64,000 nt of DNA from NCBI RefSeq assembly GCF_003047285.1, contig NZ_PZYX01000005.1, forward strand, positions 1 through 64,000. Direction: 5' to 3'. Source of the stretch: Nocardioides allogilvus (GTDB lineage: Bacteria; Actinomycetota; Actinomycetes; Propionibacteriales; Nocardioidaceae). Positions 20,611 through 31,230 of the stretch are shown in pieces (the stretch's first letter is position 1; every line of letters begins with the position of its first letter). The position numbers were made by a program, and so were the translations under genes. A model generated the notes under the pieces. The model searched no databases and was not told the DNA's origin. It saw nothing but the letters and a program-made list of their open reading frames with translations.

Positions 20611-21645
20611 ATGCACCTGGGGATCGACAGCTTCGTCTCGACCGTCACCGACCCGTCCACGGGCGAGGTGATCGGAGCCGCGCAGCGGATGGAACACCTG
20701 CTGGAGGAGATCGAGCTCGCCGACCAGGTCGGGCTCTACTCCTTCGGCATCGGAGAGCACCACCGCAGCGAGTACTACGACTCCGCGCCGCCGGTGATCC
20801 TCGCGGCCGCGGCCGCCCGCACGCAGCGCATCCGGCTCGGGAGCGCCGTGGCCGTGCTGAGCGCGGCAGATCCGGTGCGCCTGTTCCAGCAGTTCGCGAC
20901 CCTCGACCTGATCTCCCAGGGCAGGATCGACCTCGTGGTGGGCCGCGGCTCGTTCACCGAGGCCTTCCCGCTCTTCGGCCTCGACCTCGCCGACTACGAC
21001 TCGCTGTTCTCCGAGAAGCTCGACCTGCTGCTGCAGATCCGCGACTCCACCGAGGTGACCTGGTCCGGGCGGCACCGCCCGCCCCTGGACCACCAGAGCA
21101 TCTATCCCCGGCCGATGCAGGACCCGCTGCCCATCTGGGTCGGTGTCGGCGGCACCCCGTCGTCGTTCGCGCGCGCTGGCCACCTGGGCCTGCCGCTGAT
21201 GGTGGCGATCATCGGTGGCGAGCCGCGCCAGTTCGCGCCGCTCGTCGAGCTCTACCGCCGCGCCGGCGCGGAGGCCGGTCACTCCCCCGACAGGCTGCAG
21301 GTCGGCCTGCACGTCTTCGGCTTCGTCGCCGACAGCACGCAGGCAGCGGCGGACACCATCTATCCCGGCTGGGAGGAGATGTTCACGAAGGTCTCCCGCG
21401 AGCGCGGGTTCCCGCCGCCCACCCGGCAGCAGTTCGACGCCACGTCCGGCCCCAACGGCGCCTTCTTCATGGGCGACCCGCAGACGGTGGCCGACAAGAT
21501 CCGCCGGGTCTCGCAGCAGCTCGGCGGCGTCGACCGGCTGTCACTGCAGATGACCAACCCACGGCTGGCGCACAGCGACCTGCTCCGCGGCATCGAGCTC
21601 CTCGGCACCGAGGTCGTCCCCCTCGTGGAGGCCGGAAATAGTTAG
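20611..21645 (+). CDS. LLM-class flavin-dependent oxidoreductase
   Basis: A 344-residue bacterial luciferase-like monooxygenase (TIM barrel, FMN or F420). Typical segments are FGIGEHHRSEYYDSAPPVILAAAAART, RIRLGSAVAVLSAADPVRLFQQFATLD, RIDLVVGRGSF and IWVGVGGTPSSFARAG. The flavin type cannot be decided from the motifs. It starts nine bases after the polymerase stop with a GAGTGAGGGAGTG Shine-Dalgarno-like sequence, so it is probably cotranscribed with it. Confidence 0.88.
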   Translation: MHLGIDSFVSTVTDPSTGEVIGAAQRMEHLLEEIELADQVGLYSFGIGEHHRSEYYDSAPPVILAAAAARTQRIRLGSAVAVLSAADPVRLFQQFATLDLISQGRIDLVVGRGSFTEAFPLFGLDLADYDSLFSEKLDLLLQIRDSTEVTWSGRHRPPLDHQSIYPRPMQDPLPIWVGVGGTPSSFARAGHLGLPLMVAIIGGEPRQFAPLVELYRRAGAEAGHSPDRLQVGLHVFGFVADSTQAAADTIYPGWEEMFTKVSRERGFPPPTRQQFDATSGPNGAFFMGDPQTVADKIRRVSQQLGGVDRLSLQMTNPRLAHSDLLRGIELLGTEVVPLVEAGNS

Positions 21646-21679
21646 AACCACCCACGGTCTCGGGTCCGTGGGTGGTTCT
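21644..21679. terminator. Bidirectional hairpin terminator
   Basis: A perfect 14-bp stem pairs AGAACCACCCACGG (21644-21657) with CCGTGGGTGGTTCT (21666-21679) around an 8-base loop. It overlaps the LLM stop codon and lies between convergent genes. Read leftward it is followed by a T-rich stretch, so it may serve the HNH gene too. Confidence 0.75.
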
Positions 21680-21760
21680 GATGAGAAACCTACGGCCCGG
21701 ACATCCTCAGAAGTTGCACAGAAAATCCACATTCGTGCAACAAATGGGCACCGCTCGGCA

Positions 21761-22138
21761 TCAGGGCCCGGCCCCATCGGTCGGTACGGCGCCGAACTCC
21801 TGCGCGAGGTCGCGCGTGATCTCGACGTGGCGGACCAGGAAGGCGCCCTCGTCCAGCCGCTTGCGACGCAGCCAGCTGGTGACCTCGTCGTTGCACTTGC
21901 TGGCGTTGCACGAACCGCACGCCGGCGCGATGTTGTCGAGGGTGTAGCGCCCGCCGCGCGACAGCGCAAGCACGCAGTCGCGCTGGAGCACCCGGTCGCT
22001 CGCGCCGCAGTAGGCGCACCCACCCCAGGCGGCCTTGAGGGCTGACCACTGGGCGTCGCTGAGGTCGTGCTCGACGCTGTCCATCCGGCGCTTGCGCTTG
22101 CGCACCGCCCTGGCTCGACGACTTCGGTTGACCGCCAC
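21761..22138 (-). CDS. HNH endonuclease family protein
   Basis: About 125 residues with a small HNH/zinc-finger domain. CAYCGA supplies the first Cys pair, LQRDCVLALSRGGRYTLDNIAPACGSCNASK supplies the core, and WLRRKRLDE follows. In canonical HNH proteins the residue after the first Asp is His (DH); here it is Cys (RDC), a variant that may be typical of this actinobacterial subfamily. The final N and K of the motif are present. GTG 22138 starts at VAVNRSRRARAVRKRKRRMDS, a very basic N-terminus. A GTG at 22171 is possible. Function is unknown; no toxin, restriction or phage context is nearby. Confidence 0.75.
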   Translation of the reverse strand: MAVNRSRRARAVRKRKRRMDSVEHDLSDAQWSALKAAWGGCAYCGASDRVLQRDCVLALSRGGRYTLDNIAPACGSCNASKCNDEVTSWLRRKRLDEGAFLVRHVEITRDLAQEFGAVPTDGAGP

Positions 22139-22391
22139 CCGCGAAGGGTAGGCCAGCGTGAACCTGATCACGCCCGGCCCGCCGTACACGCGTGGAAACG
22201 TCGAAATCGACGACCGCGCGATTCGACTGGACCCGGAAGTCGTGTTCTGGTGGTGGAGCCGCTGGCTGTGCCCCTCCACCGTGAGGCGCCTCCCCATCGT
22301 GAGGTGTCGTACGCCGCGGCCTCGATGCCCGGAAGACGGCGTCGCGTCCGAGCGCCCCCTGCGGCGCATGAGACTTCGTGAGGTCTTGCAC

Positions 22392-23225
22392 GTGCGAGAT
22401 GCAACCAACACCCCTGCCCCCCACCGCCTGCGCGGGATCGCCGCCGGCACCGTCGCGGCCGTCCTGGCGATCTCCCTGGCGCCCGCCGCCGTGGCCGCAC
22501 CCGAGCAGGCCGACACCGCCCGCACCGCCGAGGCCGGTCGCCAGGTGTCCGTCCGTCTGAAGGTGGCCACCCAGCCTGCCGTCGAGGTGGCCGTCGCCCC
22601 CCGCGCCTGGCCCGTCGCCGTGGTGGAGGCCCAGGGCGTCGCTGTCGACGACAACGACCTGGTCGAGGTCGTCCGCGAGGGCCGCGAGGTCTCCGGCGCC
22701 CGCAAGCGCGTCCGCAACGGCGACACCGTCCGCATGGTGACCGTCGAGAAGCAGCGCAAGACCAAGAGCGCCCGGGTCCGCCCTGGTGTCGTCGAGGTCC
22801 CGACCACCAAGCTCGCCCCCGGCCGTCGCAAGGTGGTCCGCGAGGGCAAGCCGGGCGTGCGCGAGATCGTCGCCCTGCGCACCTTCCACAACGGCGAGCC
22901 GGTGCGCTACCGCGTCGTCGACCGCACCCTGGTCGTCGAGCCGCGGTCGCGCCGGGTGCTCGTGGGCCGCGAGCCCTGGTCGGTGCCGGGCACGGACGGC
23001 CTGAACTGGGGCGCCCTCGCGGACTGCGAGTCCGGTGGCAACCCCCGCGCGGTGAACCCCGCGGGCTACTACGGCCTCTACCAGTTCGACGTCGGGACGT
23101 GGGGCAGCGTCGGCGGCTCCGGCATGCCGCACCACGCCTCGGCCGAGGAGCAGACCTACCGCGCCAAGCTGCTCTACAAGTCGCGCGGCCGCTCCCCGTG
23201 GCCGAACTGCGGCCGCCTGCTCTGA
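22392..23225 (+). CDS. rpf: Resuscitation-promoting factor (G5 + Rpf domains)
   Basis: A 277-residue secreted Rpf-type muralytic enzyme. The signal peptide is HRLRGIAAGTVAAVLAISLAPAAVA with cleavage near APEQ. A DUF348-like region follows, then a G5 domain (about residues 135-200, VEVPTTKLAPGRRKVVREGKPG). The C-terminal Rpf transglycosylase-like domain has the catalytic Glu in ADCESGGNP, followed by YYGLYQFDVGTW. It should cleave peptidoglycan and promote regrowth from dormancy. GTG 22392 is chosen because GAGG at 22380-22383 is eight bases upstream; ATG 22368 is the alternative. The 250-base gap upstream shows three short CGTGAGG(C/T)-like repeats and no recognised riboswitch. Confidence 0.9.
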   Translation: MRDATNTPAPHRLRGIAAGTVAAVLAISLAPAAVAAPEQADTARTAEAGRQVSVRLKVATQPAVEVAVAPRAWPVAVVEAQGVAVDDNDLVEVVREGREVSGARKRVRNGDTVRMVTVEKQRKTKSARVRPGVVEVPTTKLAPGRRKVVREGKPGVREIVALRTFHNGEPVRYRVVDRTLVVEPRSRRVLVGREPWSVPGTDGLNWGALADCESGGNPRAVNPAGYYGLYQFDVGTWGSVGGSGMPHHASAEEQTYRAKLLYKSRGRSPWPNCGRLL

Positions 23226-23240
23226 GCCCGTCGAGGGCCC

Positions 23241-23278
23241 GTTTCGGCGCGGCGCGACACGCGCCTCTGCGCCGAAAC
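23241..23278 (+). terminator. Hairpin after rpf
   Basis: GTTTCGGCGC (23241-23250) pairs perfectly with GCGCCGAAAC (23269-23278), followed by TTGGTTCTTGG. There is no strong T tract, so termination is likely but not certain. Confidence 0.55.
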
Positions 23279-23306
23279 TTGGTTCTTGGGGCCCATGCCG
23301 TATCGT
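23279..23306 (+). promoter_or_regulatory. Promoter of cold-shock gene
   Basis: TTGGTT (23279-23284) and TATCGT (23301-23306) are separated by 16 bases. Transcription from here would give a leader of about 150 nt before the cold-shock gene, a length common for RNA thermosensor-like csp leaders. The leader sequence has no motif I recognise. Confidence 0.4.
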
Positions 23307-23465
23307 TGCTCTTGTTGAAGGGACGGCATCACGTGTCGTCCTGGCCGCGCACGATGTTGCGGCTTGTATCTCGTACTCCTGGTTTTCGGTTCGCTGGACA
23401 TCAGCACAGGTGTCTTCAGCAGCTCGGGGCACAGTGCCCCCGGCACGAAACAAAGGACAAAGATC

Positions 23466-23669
23466 ATGGCTCAGGGAACTGTCAAGTGGTTCAACGCTGA
23501 AAAGGGCTTCGGCTTCATCGCTCAGGATGGTGGCGGCGAGGACGTGTTCGTCCACTTCTCCGCGATCCAGACCGACGGCTACAAGTCGCTCGACGAGAAC
23601 CAGAAGGTCGAGTTCGACCTCGCCGCTGGCCCCAAGGGTCCGCAGGCTGAGAACGTTCGCGTCTCCTGA
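23466..23669 (+). CDS. cspA: Cold-shock protein
   Basis: A 67-residue OB-fold RNA/DNA-binding protein, [20 protein letters not shown] onward. RNP1 is KGFGFI and RNP2 is VFVHFSA; aromatic residues on the binding face are retained. It is expected to melt mRNA secondary structure, constitutively or on cold shock. The Shine-Dalgarno is AAAGGA eight or nine bases upstream. A strong terminator follows, so it is monocistronic. Confidence 0.97.
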   Translation: MAQGTVKWFNAEKGFGFIAQDGGGEDVFVHFSAIQTDGYKSLDENQKVEFDLAAGPKGPQAENVRVS

Positions 23670-23680
23670 CGTAACCACGA

Positions 23681-23721
23681 CGAGCCCCGACCGCATCTGC
23701 GGTCGGGGCTCGTTGCCATTT
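23681..23721 (+). terminator. Intrinsic terminator of cspA
   Basis: A near-perfect 14-15 bp stem pairs CGAGCCCCGACCGC with GCGGTCGGGGCTCG, then TTGCCATTT. Confidence 0.85.
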
Positions 23722-23745
23722 CGGGGGTCTGACACGCTGTGGTGC

Positions 23746-24288
23746 GTGACCGAGGCGCCGATCTGCCCGCCCGACTCCCTCGGCCAGCGCATCGACCGGG
23801 CGTTCGCCCGCGCCGTACGCGCCCTCTGGCTGCTGCTGCCCCGGCCCGTGCGCCGACGGGTCCCCGTGAGCCTGGTCGGCTTCGCGCTGATCAACGGGTT
23901 CACGTTCGCAGTCGACCTCGGCCTGCTCGCGCTGCTGTACAGGGGCGCGGGTCTCCCCCACCCGCTCGCCATCACGATCGGCTATGCCACCGCCTTCGGG
24001 CTGGCCTTCTTCCTCAACCGGCGGTTCAACTTCCACGCCCACGGACCGGTCACCGGGCAGGTGGCGCGCTGGGTGCTGGTGGTGGCGGTCAACTACGTCG
24101 CCCTCGTCCTCGGCCTGGGCAGCGGCCTGCATGCGGCCGGGGTGCCCTTCCTGATCGCCCGGCTCGTGGCCGCGGGCGCCGAGGCCGCCTGGATGTACTC
24201 CACGATGCGCTGGTGGGTCTTCGCGGACCGCGCGGCGCCGATAGTGTCTGCGCAGCAGCCCCTCGTCCGAGGGGCTGACGAGCGCTGA
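23746..24288 (+). CDS. GtrA-family membrane protein
   Basis: A 180-residue protein with four hydrophobic segments and the GtrA signature FFLNRRFNFHAHG after the second. The first helix is VGFALINGFTFAVDLGLLALLY. GtrA proteins are thought to flip or translocate lipid-linked sugars for wall or surface polysaccharide synthesis. No glycosyltransferase is adjacent, so the lipid-sugar partner is unknown. GTG 23746 is the probable start; the frame upstream runs through the csp gene and terminator. Confidence 0.85.
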   Translation: MTEAPICPPDSLGQRIDRAFARAVRALWLLLPRPVRRRVPVSLVGFALINGFTFAVDLGLLALLYRGAGLPHPLAITIGYATAFGLAFFLNRRFNFHAHGPVTGQVARWVLVVAVNYVALVLGLGSGLHAAGVPFLIARLVAAGAEAAWMYSTMRWWVFADRAAPIVSAQQPLVRGADER

Positions 24289-24305
24289 CGAGGGGCTGGA
24301 CGCAC

Positions 24306-24890
24306 ATGAGCAGGCCATCGCCGTTCCGCGTCGGTTTCGTCACCGGCGCGACCCCCGACAAGTGGGCCCGCGCGTGGCGCGAGCGTCGTCGTGAACCGCT
24401 CGACCTCGTGCCGATCCTCGAGTCCGAGCAGGAGCACGGCGTCCGCGACGGCGACCTCGACATGGCGCTCGTCCGCCTCCCGGTCGACCGCGACAACCTC
24501 CACTGCATCGGCCTGTACGCCGAGGTGCCGGTCGTCATCGCCGGCGCCGAGCACTTCGTGGCCGCCGCCGACACGGTGGCCCTCGCAGACCTCGCCGACG
24601 AGCAGCTCGTGCGCCCCCACGCCAGCGGCTGGCGACCTGACGCCGAGCAGCTCGACTGGCCGCCGATGTCGGAGAAGGACGCCATCGAGACGGTCGCCGC
24701 CGGCACCGGCATCGTCATCGTGCCGATGTCGATCGCGCGTCTGCACCAGCGCAAGGACATCGTGCAGCGCCCCGTCACCGATCTCGACCCGACGCAGATC
24801 GCGTTGATCTGGCTCCTCGACCGCGACGCCGAGGACACCCAGGCGTTCGTGGGCGTGGTGCGCGGTCGCTCGGCCAACAGCTCGCGCTAG
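24306..24890 (+). CDS. LysR substrate-binding domain protein without HTH
   Basis: A 194-residue protein that resembles only the effector-binding half of LysR regulators. Segments such as DGDLDMALVRLPVD, LYAEVPVVIAGAEHF and IETVAAGTGIVIVPMSIARL match the periplasmic-binding-like fold. No N-terminal winged helix is present; the protein starts directly with RVGFVTGATPDKW. It may bind a small ligand and modulate another protein, or be a remnant that became a family of its own. It overlaps the convergent nucleosidase gene by four bases. Confidence 0.75.
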   Translation: MSRPSPFRVGFVTGATPDKWARAWRERRREPLDLVPILESEQEHGVRDGDLDMALVRLPVDRDNLHCIGLYAEVPVVIAGAEHFVAAADTVALADLADEQLVRPHASGWRPDAEQLDWPPMSEKDAIETVAAGTGIVIVPMSIARLHQRKDIVQRPVTDLDPTQIALIWLLDRDAEDTQAFVGVVRGRSANSSR

Positions 24891-25429
24891 CAGTTCTCCC
24901 GCAGCCACTCCCCGAGCACGACGGCGCTGGCCTCGACCATGGCCGGCCAGTCCATCGAGGACTCGTCGGCGGAGTCGGAGACGTGCTTGACCAGCCGGAC
25001 GGGCACGGCGAACTCGTGCGCGGCCCACGCGACGGCGTAGCCCTCCATGTCGACGAGGTGGGCCTGGGCGGCCAGTCGCGTCCGAACGACCGGATCGGTG
25101 ACGAAGACGTCCCCGGTGGCCAGGACGATCTCCGAGGTGCCCACGGTGAGGCGCTCGCGGGGGTCGTAGCCCAGCGACCTGACCACCTCGGCGTTGATGT
25201 CGTGGTTGAGCACGACACCCGGCTCGTGCAGCCCGACGACGTCGTCGCGCAATGCCCCTGCGGTGCCGATGTTGACCACCGTCAGCCCCTCGAGCGACGG
25301 CAGCGACGCCAGCGCACGGGCGGTCGCGACGGCCGCCGCGGTCTTGCCGAGGCCGGTGACGACGAGCGGGAGCGAGGCAGGGACATGAGCGGCTTCGGCG
25401 GCCGTGGCGGCCACGACGAGAGTGTGCAC
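24887..25429 (-). CDS. Nucleosidase/purine phosphorylase-like protein
   Basis: A 180-residue member of the PNP/UDP phosphorylase superfamily, shorter than MTA/SAH nucleosidase (about 230). Conserved elements are VVTGLGKTAAAVA, VNIGTAGAL, the substrate-binding VDMEGYAVAWAA and VKHVSDSADE, whose Asp is the likely catalytic acid. Substrate may be methylthioadenosine, adenosylhomocysteine or futalosine-like; no menaquinone genes are adjacent. A GTG start at 25429 lies six bases from TAGCGT (minus strand, 25436-25441). Confidence 0.75.
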   Translation of the reverse strand: MHTLVVAATAAEAAHVPASLPLVVTGLGKTAAAVATARALASLPSLEGLTVVNIGTAGALRDDVVGLHEPGVVLNHDINAEVVRSLGYDPRERLTVGTSEIVLATGDVFVTDPVVRTRLAAQAHLVDMEGYAVAWAAHEFAVPVRLVKHVSDSADESSMDWPAMVEASAVVLGEWLRENC

Positions 25430-25435
25430 CGGGTC

Positions 25436-25441
25436 ACGCTA
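25436..25441 (-). promoter_or_regulatory. -10 hexamer TAGCGT for the nucleosidase
   Basis: On the minus strand TAGCGT is six bases before GTG 25429. Confidence 0.4.
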
Positions 25442-25453
25442 GCGGGTCGGGGG

Positions 25454-25484
25454 TTGACGAAAGGCGGTCCAGACCACCTACAGT
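25454..25484 (+). promoter_or_regulatory. Promoter of BCCT transporter gene
   Basis: TTGACG (25454-25459) and TACAGT (25479-25484) are 19 bases apart. A GGGAGGTG ribosome-binding site at 25521-25528 precedes GTG 25539, so this gene is not leaderless. Confidence 0.4.
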
Positions 25485-25538
25485 CGAACGGTTGTCCAAC
25501 CTGTCCGCACTCACCCCATCGGGAGGTGTCACGAACTC

Positions 25539-27326
25539 GTGACCCAGGCTCCGCCGCACGATCACAAGCCACACGACCACACGATCAAGGGCTCCATCAA
25601 GTCCCCCACCGACTCCGTCATCCCGCACCCCGCGCTCGACGTCGAGCCCGAGGCCGAGGGCGCTCGCCCCCAGACCGTCGACAAGGTGGTCTTCGGTGTG
25701 ACCGCCGCGATCGCCGTCGCCTTCCTGGCGTGGGGCTTCCTCGACACGGCCTCCCTGTCGAGCGCTTCGGGCAGTGCACTGACCAGCACGATGAAGTACC
25801 TCGGCTGGCTGTTCGTGCTCACCGCCTCCGGCTTCGTGGTCTTCGCGCTCTGGCTGGCCCTGGGCAAGTACGGCAACATCCCGCTCGGTCGCGACGACGA
25901 CGAGCCCGAGTTCTCCACGATCTCGTGGGTGGCGATGATGTTCTCCGCCGGCATGGGCATCGGACTGATGTTCTACGGCGTCAACGAGCCGCTCACGTTC
26001 TTCGCCGACAAGGAGGGCTTCGCCCCGCCCGGCACCGAGGGTCTTGCCGACCCGCAGCGTGCCGAGGCCGCCATGGCGCACACGCTCTTCCACTGGACGC
26101 TGCACCCGTGGGCGATCTATGCCGTCGTCGGCCTCGCGATCGCCTACGGCGTCTACCGCAAGGGTCGCCTGCAGCTGATCAGCGCGGCGTTCGAGCCCTT
26201 GCTGGGCAAGCACGCGCACGGTCCGGCCGGCAAGGTCATCGACATCCTCGCGATCTTCGCGACCCTGTTCGGGTCGGCTGCGTCGCTCGGTCTCGGCGCC
26301 ATCCAGATCGGGTCGGGCCTGGAGATCGTGAGTGGCATCGGGCAGGTCGGAAACGGCGTCCTGGTCGCCATCATCGCGGTCCTCACCGTCTGCTTCGTGC
26401 TGTCCGCCGTGTCCGGCGTCGCCAAGGGCATCCAGTGGCTCTCCAACATCAACATGGTGCTGGCGCTGTCGCTCGCGGCCTTCGTGTTCGTCGTCGGTCC
26501 GACGATGTTCATCCTCAACATGGTGCCGAGCTCGATCGCTGCCTACGCCCGTGAGCTGCCCACCATGGCGGGTCGCACCAACGTCGAGGGCGAGGAAGCC
26601 GCCGCGTGGCTCAGCAGCTACACCGTCTTCTACTGGGCCTGGTGGATCAGCTGGACCCCGTTCGTCGGCATGTTCATCGCGCGCATCTCGCGCGGACGCA
26701 CCATCCGCCAGTTCGTGACCGGCGTCCTGCTGGTGCCGAGCCTGGTCAGCCTCGTGTGGTTCGCCATCTTCGGCGGGTCCGCGATCAAGCTGCAGATGGA
26801 CGGCGTCGACATCTACGGCGCCGGCGGCGTGGAGGGGCAGCTCTTCTCGATGCTCGACCAGTTCCCGCTCGCCACGGCCGCCAGCATCCTGGTGATGGCA
26901 CTGGTCGCGATCTTCTTCGTGTCCGGCGCCGACGCTGCGTCCATCGTCATGGGCTCGCTGTCGTCCAACGGCGCGATCGAGCCGAAGCGTCTCCCGGTCA
27001 TCTTCTGGGGCTGCGCCACCGGTGGCGTGGCCGCGGTCATGCTGCTCGTCGGCGGCGACACCGCGCTCGATGGCCTGAAGACGATCACGATCGTCGCGGC
27101 CGTGCCGTTCGTCCTCGTGATGATCGGGCTGTGCGTCGCGCTGGTGAAGGATCTCAGCACCGACTCGATGATCGTGCGCACCCGCGTCGCGCGCGAGGCC
27201 GTCCACGACGCCGTGATCGCCGGTGTCACCGAGCACGGTGACGACTTCCGGTTCACGGTCGAGCAGGAGCCCGAGAGCTCCGCGGACTCCGAGGAGTCAG
27301 CGGTCTCGGAGGACTCGAAGTCCTGA
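25539..27326 (+). CDS. BCCT-family betaine/choline transporter
   Basis: A 595-residue secondary transporter with twelve membrane helices and a His-rich N-terminus (PPHDHKPHDH). The family signature is FSAGMGIGLMFYGVNEPL, where GMGIG is the Na+-coupled betaine-type glycine motif. The aromatic box is in FYWAWWISWTPFVGMFIARISRGRTI. The acidic Ser/Glu-rich C-terminus (EPESSADSEESAVSEDSKS) could be regulatory, as in BetP-like osmosensing. It probably imports glycine betaine or another trimethylammonium osmolyte. The gene stands alone, with no betaine catabolic genes nearby. Confidence 0.92.
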   Translation: MTQAPPHDHKPHDHTIKGSIKSPTDSVIPHPALDVEPEAEGARPQTVDKVVFGVTAAIAVAFLAWGFLDTASLSSASGSALTSTMKYLGWLFVLTASGFVVFALWLALGKYGNIPLGRDDDEPEFSTISWVAMMFSAGMGIGLMFYGVNEPLTFFADKEGFAPPGTEGLADPQRAEAAMAHTLFHWTLHPWAIYAVVGLAIAYGVYRKGRLQLISAAFEPLLGKHAHGPAGKVIDILAIFATLFGSAASLGLGAIQIGSGLEIVSGIGQVGNGVLVAIIAVLTVCFVLSAVSGVAKGIQWLSNINMVLALSLAAFVFVVGPTMFILNMVPSSIAAYARELPTMAGRTNVEGEEAAAWLSSYTVFYWAWWISWTPFVGMFIARISRGRTIRQFVTGVLLVPSLVSLVWFAIFGGSAIKLQMDGVDIYGAGGVEGQLFSMLDQFPLATAASILVMALVAIFFVSGADAASIVMGSLSSNGAIEPKRLPVIFWGCATGGVAAVMLLVGGDTALDGLKTITIVAAVPFVLVMIGLCVALVKDLSTDSMIVRTRVAREAVHDAVIAGVTEHGDDFRFTVEQEPESSADSEESAVSEDSKS

Positions 27327-29409
<2,083 letters not shown>

Positions 29410-29413
29410 GCCC

Positions 29414-30838
29414 TCATAGTGCCCGCTGGAGCTCCGCCCAGGTCGTGTCGATGTCCGCGCGCGTCGTGCGCCAGCTGCCGACCGCGAGGCGCATCGCGGC
29501 GCGGCCCTCGACCACGGTGTGGCTCAGGTAGGCGACGCCGCTGGCGTTGAGCCGGTGCATGGCCGACAGCGTCGGCTCGTCACCGCCGACATGGCGGAAG
29601 ACGACCAGGCTCAGTGACCGCGCCGTCACGAGCTCGAGCCGTTCGTCGTCGGCGACCAGCTCCTCGACGTACGCCGCCAGGTCGACGCCGTCACGGATGT
29701 GCGCGCGCAGCCCCTCGAGCCCGTAGGTCCGCAGGACCGCCCACAGCTTCATCGCGCGGAAGCGGCGGCCCAGCTGCGGGTGCCAGTCGCGGTAGTCGAC
29801 GACGGCTCCCGACTCGGAGGCAGGGTTGCGGAGGTACTCGGGCGTGATCGTCAGCGCGTCGATCAGCGTCGAGCGGTCGCGGACCCACAGCACGCTGCAG
29901 TCGAAGGTGGTGAGCAGCCACTTGTGGGGGTTGGTGACGATCGAGTCGGCGAGGTGGACGCCGCTCAGCAGCCGGTCGCGGTGCTCGGGGCACACGGCAG
30001 CCACCCCGGCCCAGGCGGCGTCGACGTGCAGCCACGCCCCGACACCGTCGATGGCCTCCGCGATGGCCTGGACGTCGTCGATCGCGCCGGTGGAGGTCGT
30101 CCCGACAGCCGCCTGCACGAAGAGCGGCGTCCACCCGTCGTCGATGTCGTCGGCGAGCAGTCGCTCGAAGCTGGTCACGTCCATCGCCTGCGTGACCGGG
30201 TCGACCTCGACGGAGCGAACCGACTCTGCTCCCAGGCCGGCCATCATGGCGGCCTTCACCAGCGACGAGTGGGCCTGCGAGGAGCCGTAGACGGCCCACT
30301 TCCGGGCACCCACGCCGCTCTCGCGAGCCGTCCCGTCGCTGGCGGCGTGCAGAGCCGCCAACAGGGCTGTGAACGTCGCCGTCGAGGCGGTGTCCTGGAT
30401 GACTCCCCCACCGCGCCCGTAGTCGGTCAGGCGAAACTGCTCGGGCAGCCCGAGGGCCTGGGCCAGCCAGTCGACGACGACCTGCTCGATCTCGGTGACC
30501 GCGGGGCTGGTCGCCCAGATCATCCCCTGCGCGCCGATGCCGCTGGAGACGAGGTCTCCGAGGATCGCCGCCGGCGAGGAGTTCGCCGGGAAGTAGGCGA
30601 AGAACCGGGGGTGCTGCCAGTGCGTGAGGCCCGGGACGACGAGCTCGTCGAGGTCGGCCAGCAGCGCGTCGAAGGGCTCCGCGGTCTCCGGGGGCGAGGC
30701 CGGCAGGCTGCGGCGTACGGCGCCGGGCGCGACCTGCGAGAGCACCGGCAGCTCGTCGAGGCCGGTCCAGTAGTCGGCAATCCAGTCGATCGCCGCGTGA
30801 CCCTGCTTGCGGAACTCCTCGGGACTCATGTGCGCCAT
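29414..30838 (-). CDS. PLP-dependent aromatic amino acid-type decarboxylase
   Basis: A 474-residue group II decarboxylase resembling aromatic-L-amino-acid decarboxylase. The PLP-binding Lys is in NPHKWLLTTFDCS, the stacking His in SSQAHSSLVKAA, and the PLP-contacting Asp in HVDAAWAG. The substrate-pocket segment is HPRFFAYFPANSS and the catalytic loop resembles DYRDWHPQLGRRFRAMKLW. Tryptophan, tyrosine or DOPA are candidate substrates; sequence does not decide. No amine transporter or oxidase is adjacent. Confidence 0.88.
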   Translation of the reverse strand: MAHMSPEEFRKQGHAAIDWIADYWTGLDELPVLSQVAPGAVRRSLPASPPETAEPFDALLADLDELVVPGLTHWQHPRFFAYFPANSSPAAILGDLVSSGIGAQGMIWATSPAVTEIEQVVVDWLAQALGLPEQFRLTDYGRGGGVIQDTASTATFTALLAALHAASDGTARESGVGARKWAVYGSSQAHSSLVKAAMMAGLGAESVRSVEVDPVTQAMDVTSFERLLADDIDDGWTPLFVQAAVGTTSTGAIDDVQAIAEAIDGVGAWLHVDAAWAGVAAVCPEHRDRLLSGVHLADSIVTNPHKWLLTTFDCSVLWVRDRSTLIDALTITPEYLRNPASESGAVVDYRDWHPQLGRRFRAMKLWAVLRTYGLEGLRAHIRDGVDLAAYVEELVADDERLELVTARSLSLVVFRHVGGDEPTLSAMHRLNASGVAYLSHTVVEGRAAMRLAVGSWRTTRADIDTTWAELQRAL

Positions 30839-30935
30839 GGCCCGAACGTACTGGTGCCGGTTGAGCGGGCGTACTCAGGGAGGGTCGGGTAGCACGACAG
30901 GTCCGCCGCGAGCCGGCAGCCGCGAGGCTTCTGCC

Positions 30936-31223
30936 ATGCCTACTCCGAGCACCGCCGCCAAGAACACCACTGCCTTCGCCGCCCAGGCCGCCATCTCCTT
31001 CGGAGCCTCGCTCTTCGCGATGCTCGTCGGCATCTACTTCATGGAGGCCGACCCGTGGATCAAGGGCTTCATGGCCCTCGGCACCCTCTACCTGACCACC
31101 TCGTCGTTCACCCTCGCCAAGGTCGTGCGGGACATGCAGGAGGACAGCACCGTCGTCCACCGCCTCGACGCCGCCCGCCTCGACAAGGTCCTCGCCCAGC
31201 ACGACCCCTTCAAGTCCGCCTGA
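30936..31223 (+). CDS. YiaA/YiaB-family inner membrane protein
   Basis: A 95-residue protein with two hydrophobic segments (AAISFGASLFAMLVGIYFM and GFMALGTLYLTTSSFTLA) joined by the short loop EADPWIK. This matches the YiaAB two-helix domain. The C-terminus is a charged amphipathic segment. The function of the family is unknown. A very strong terminator follows directly. Confidence 0.8.
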   Translation: MPTPSTAAKNTTAFAAQAAISFGASLFAMLVGIYFMEADPWIKGFMALGTLYLTTSSFTLAKVVRDMQEDSTVVHRLDAARLDKVLAQHDPFKSA

Positions 31224-31230
31224 CGCCGTA

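Noticed and set aside
22139..22391. c-di-AMP (ydaO) riboswitch upstream of rpf
   Set aside because: Such leaders precede many actinobacterial rpf genes, but the conserved core segments were not recognisable here.
21690..23975. Long minus-strand open frame of 761 codons across the HNH, rpf and csp genes
   Set aside because: It is antisense to rpf and cspA, which have unmistakable domains; the translation is low-complexity, typical of a high-GC shadow frame.
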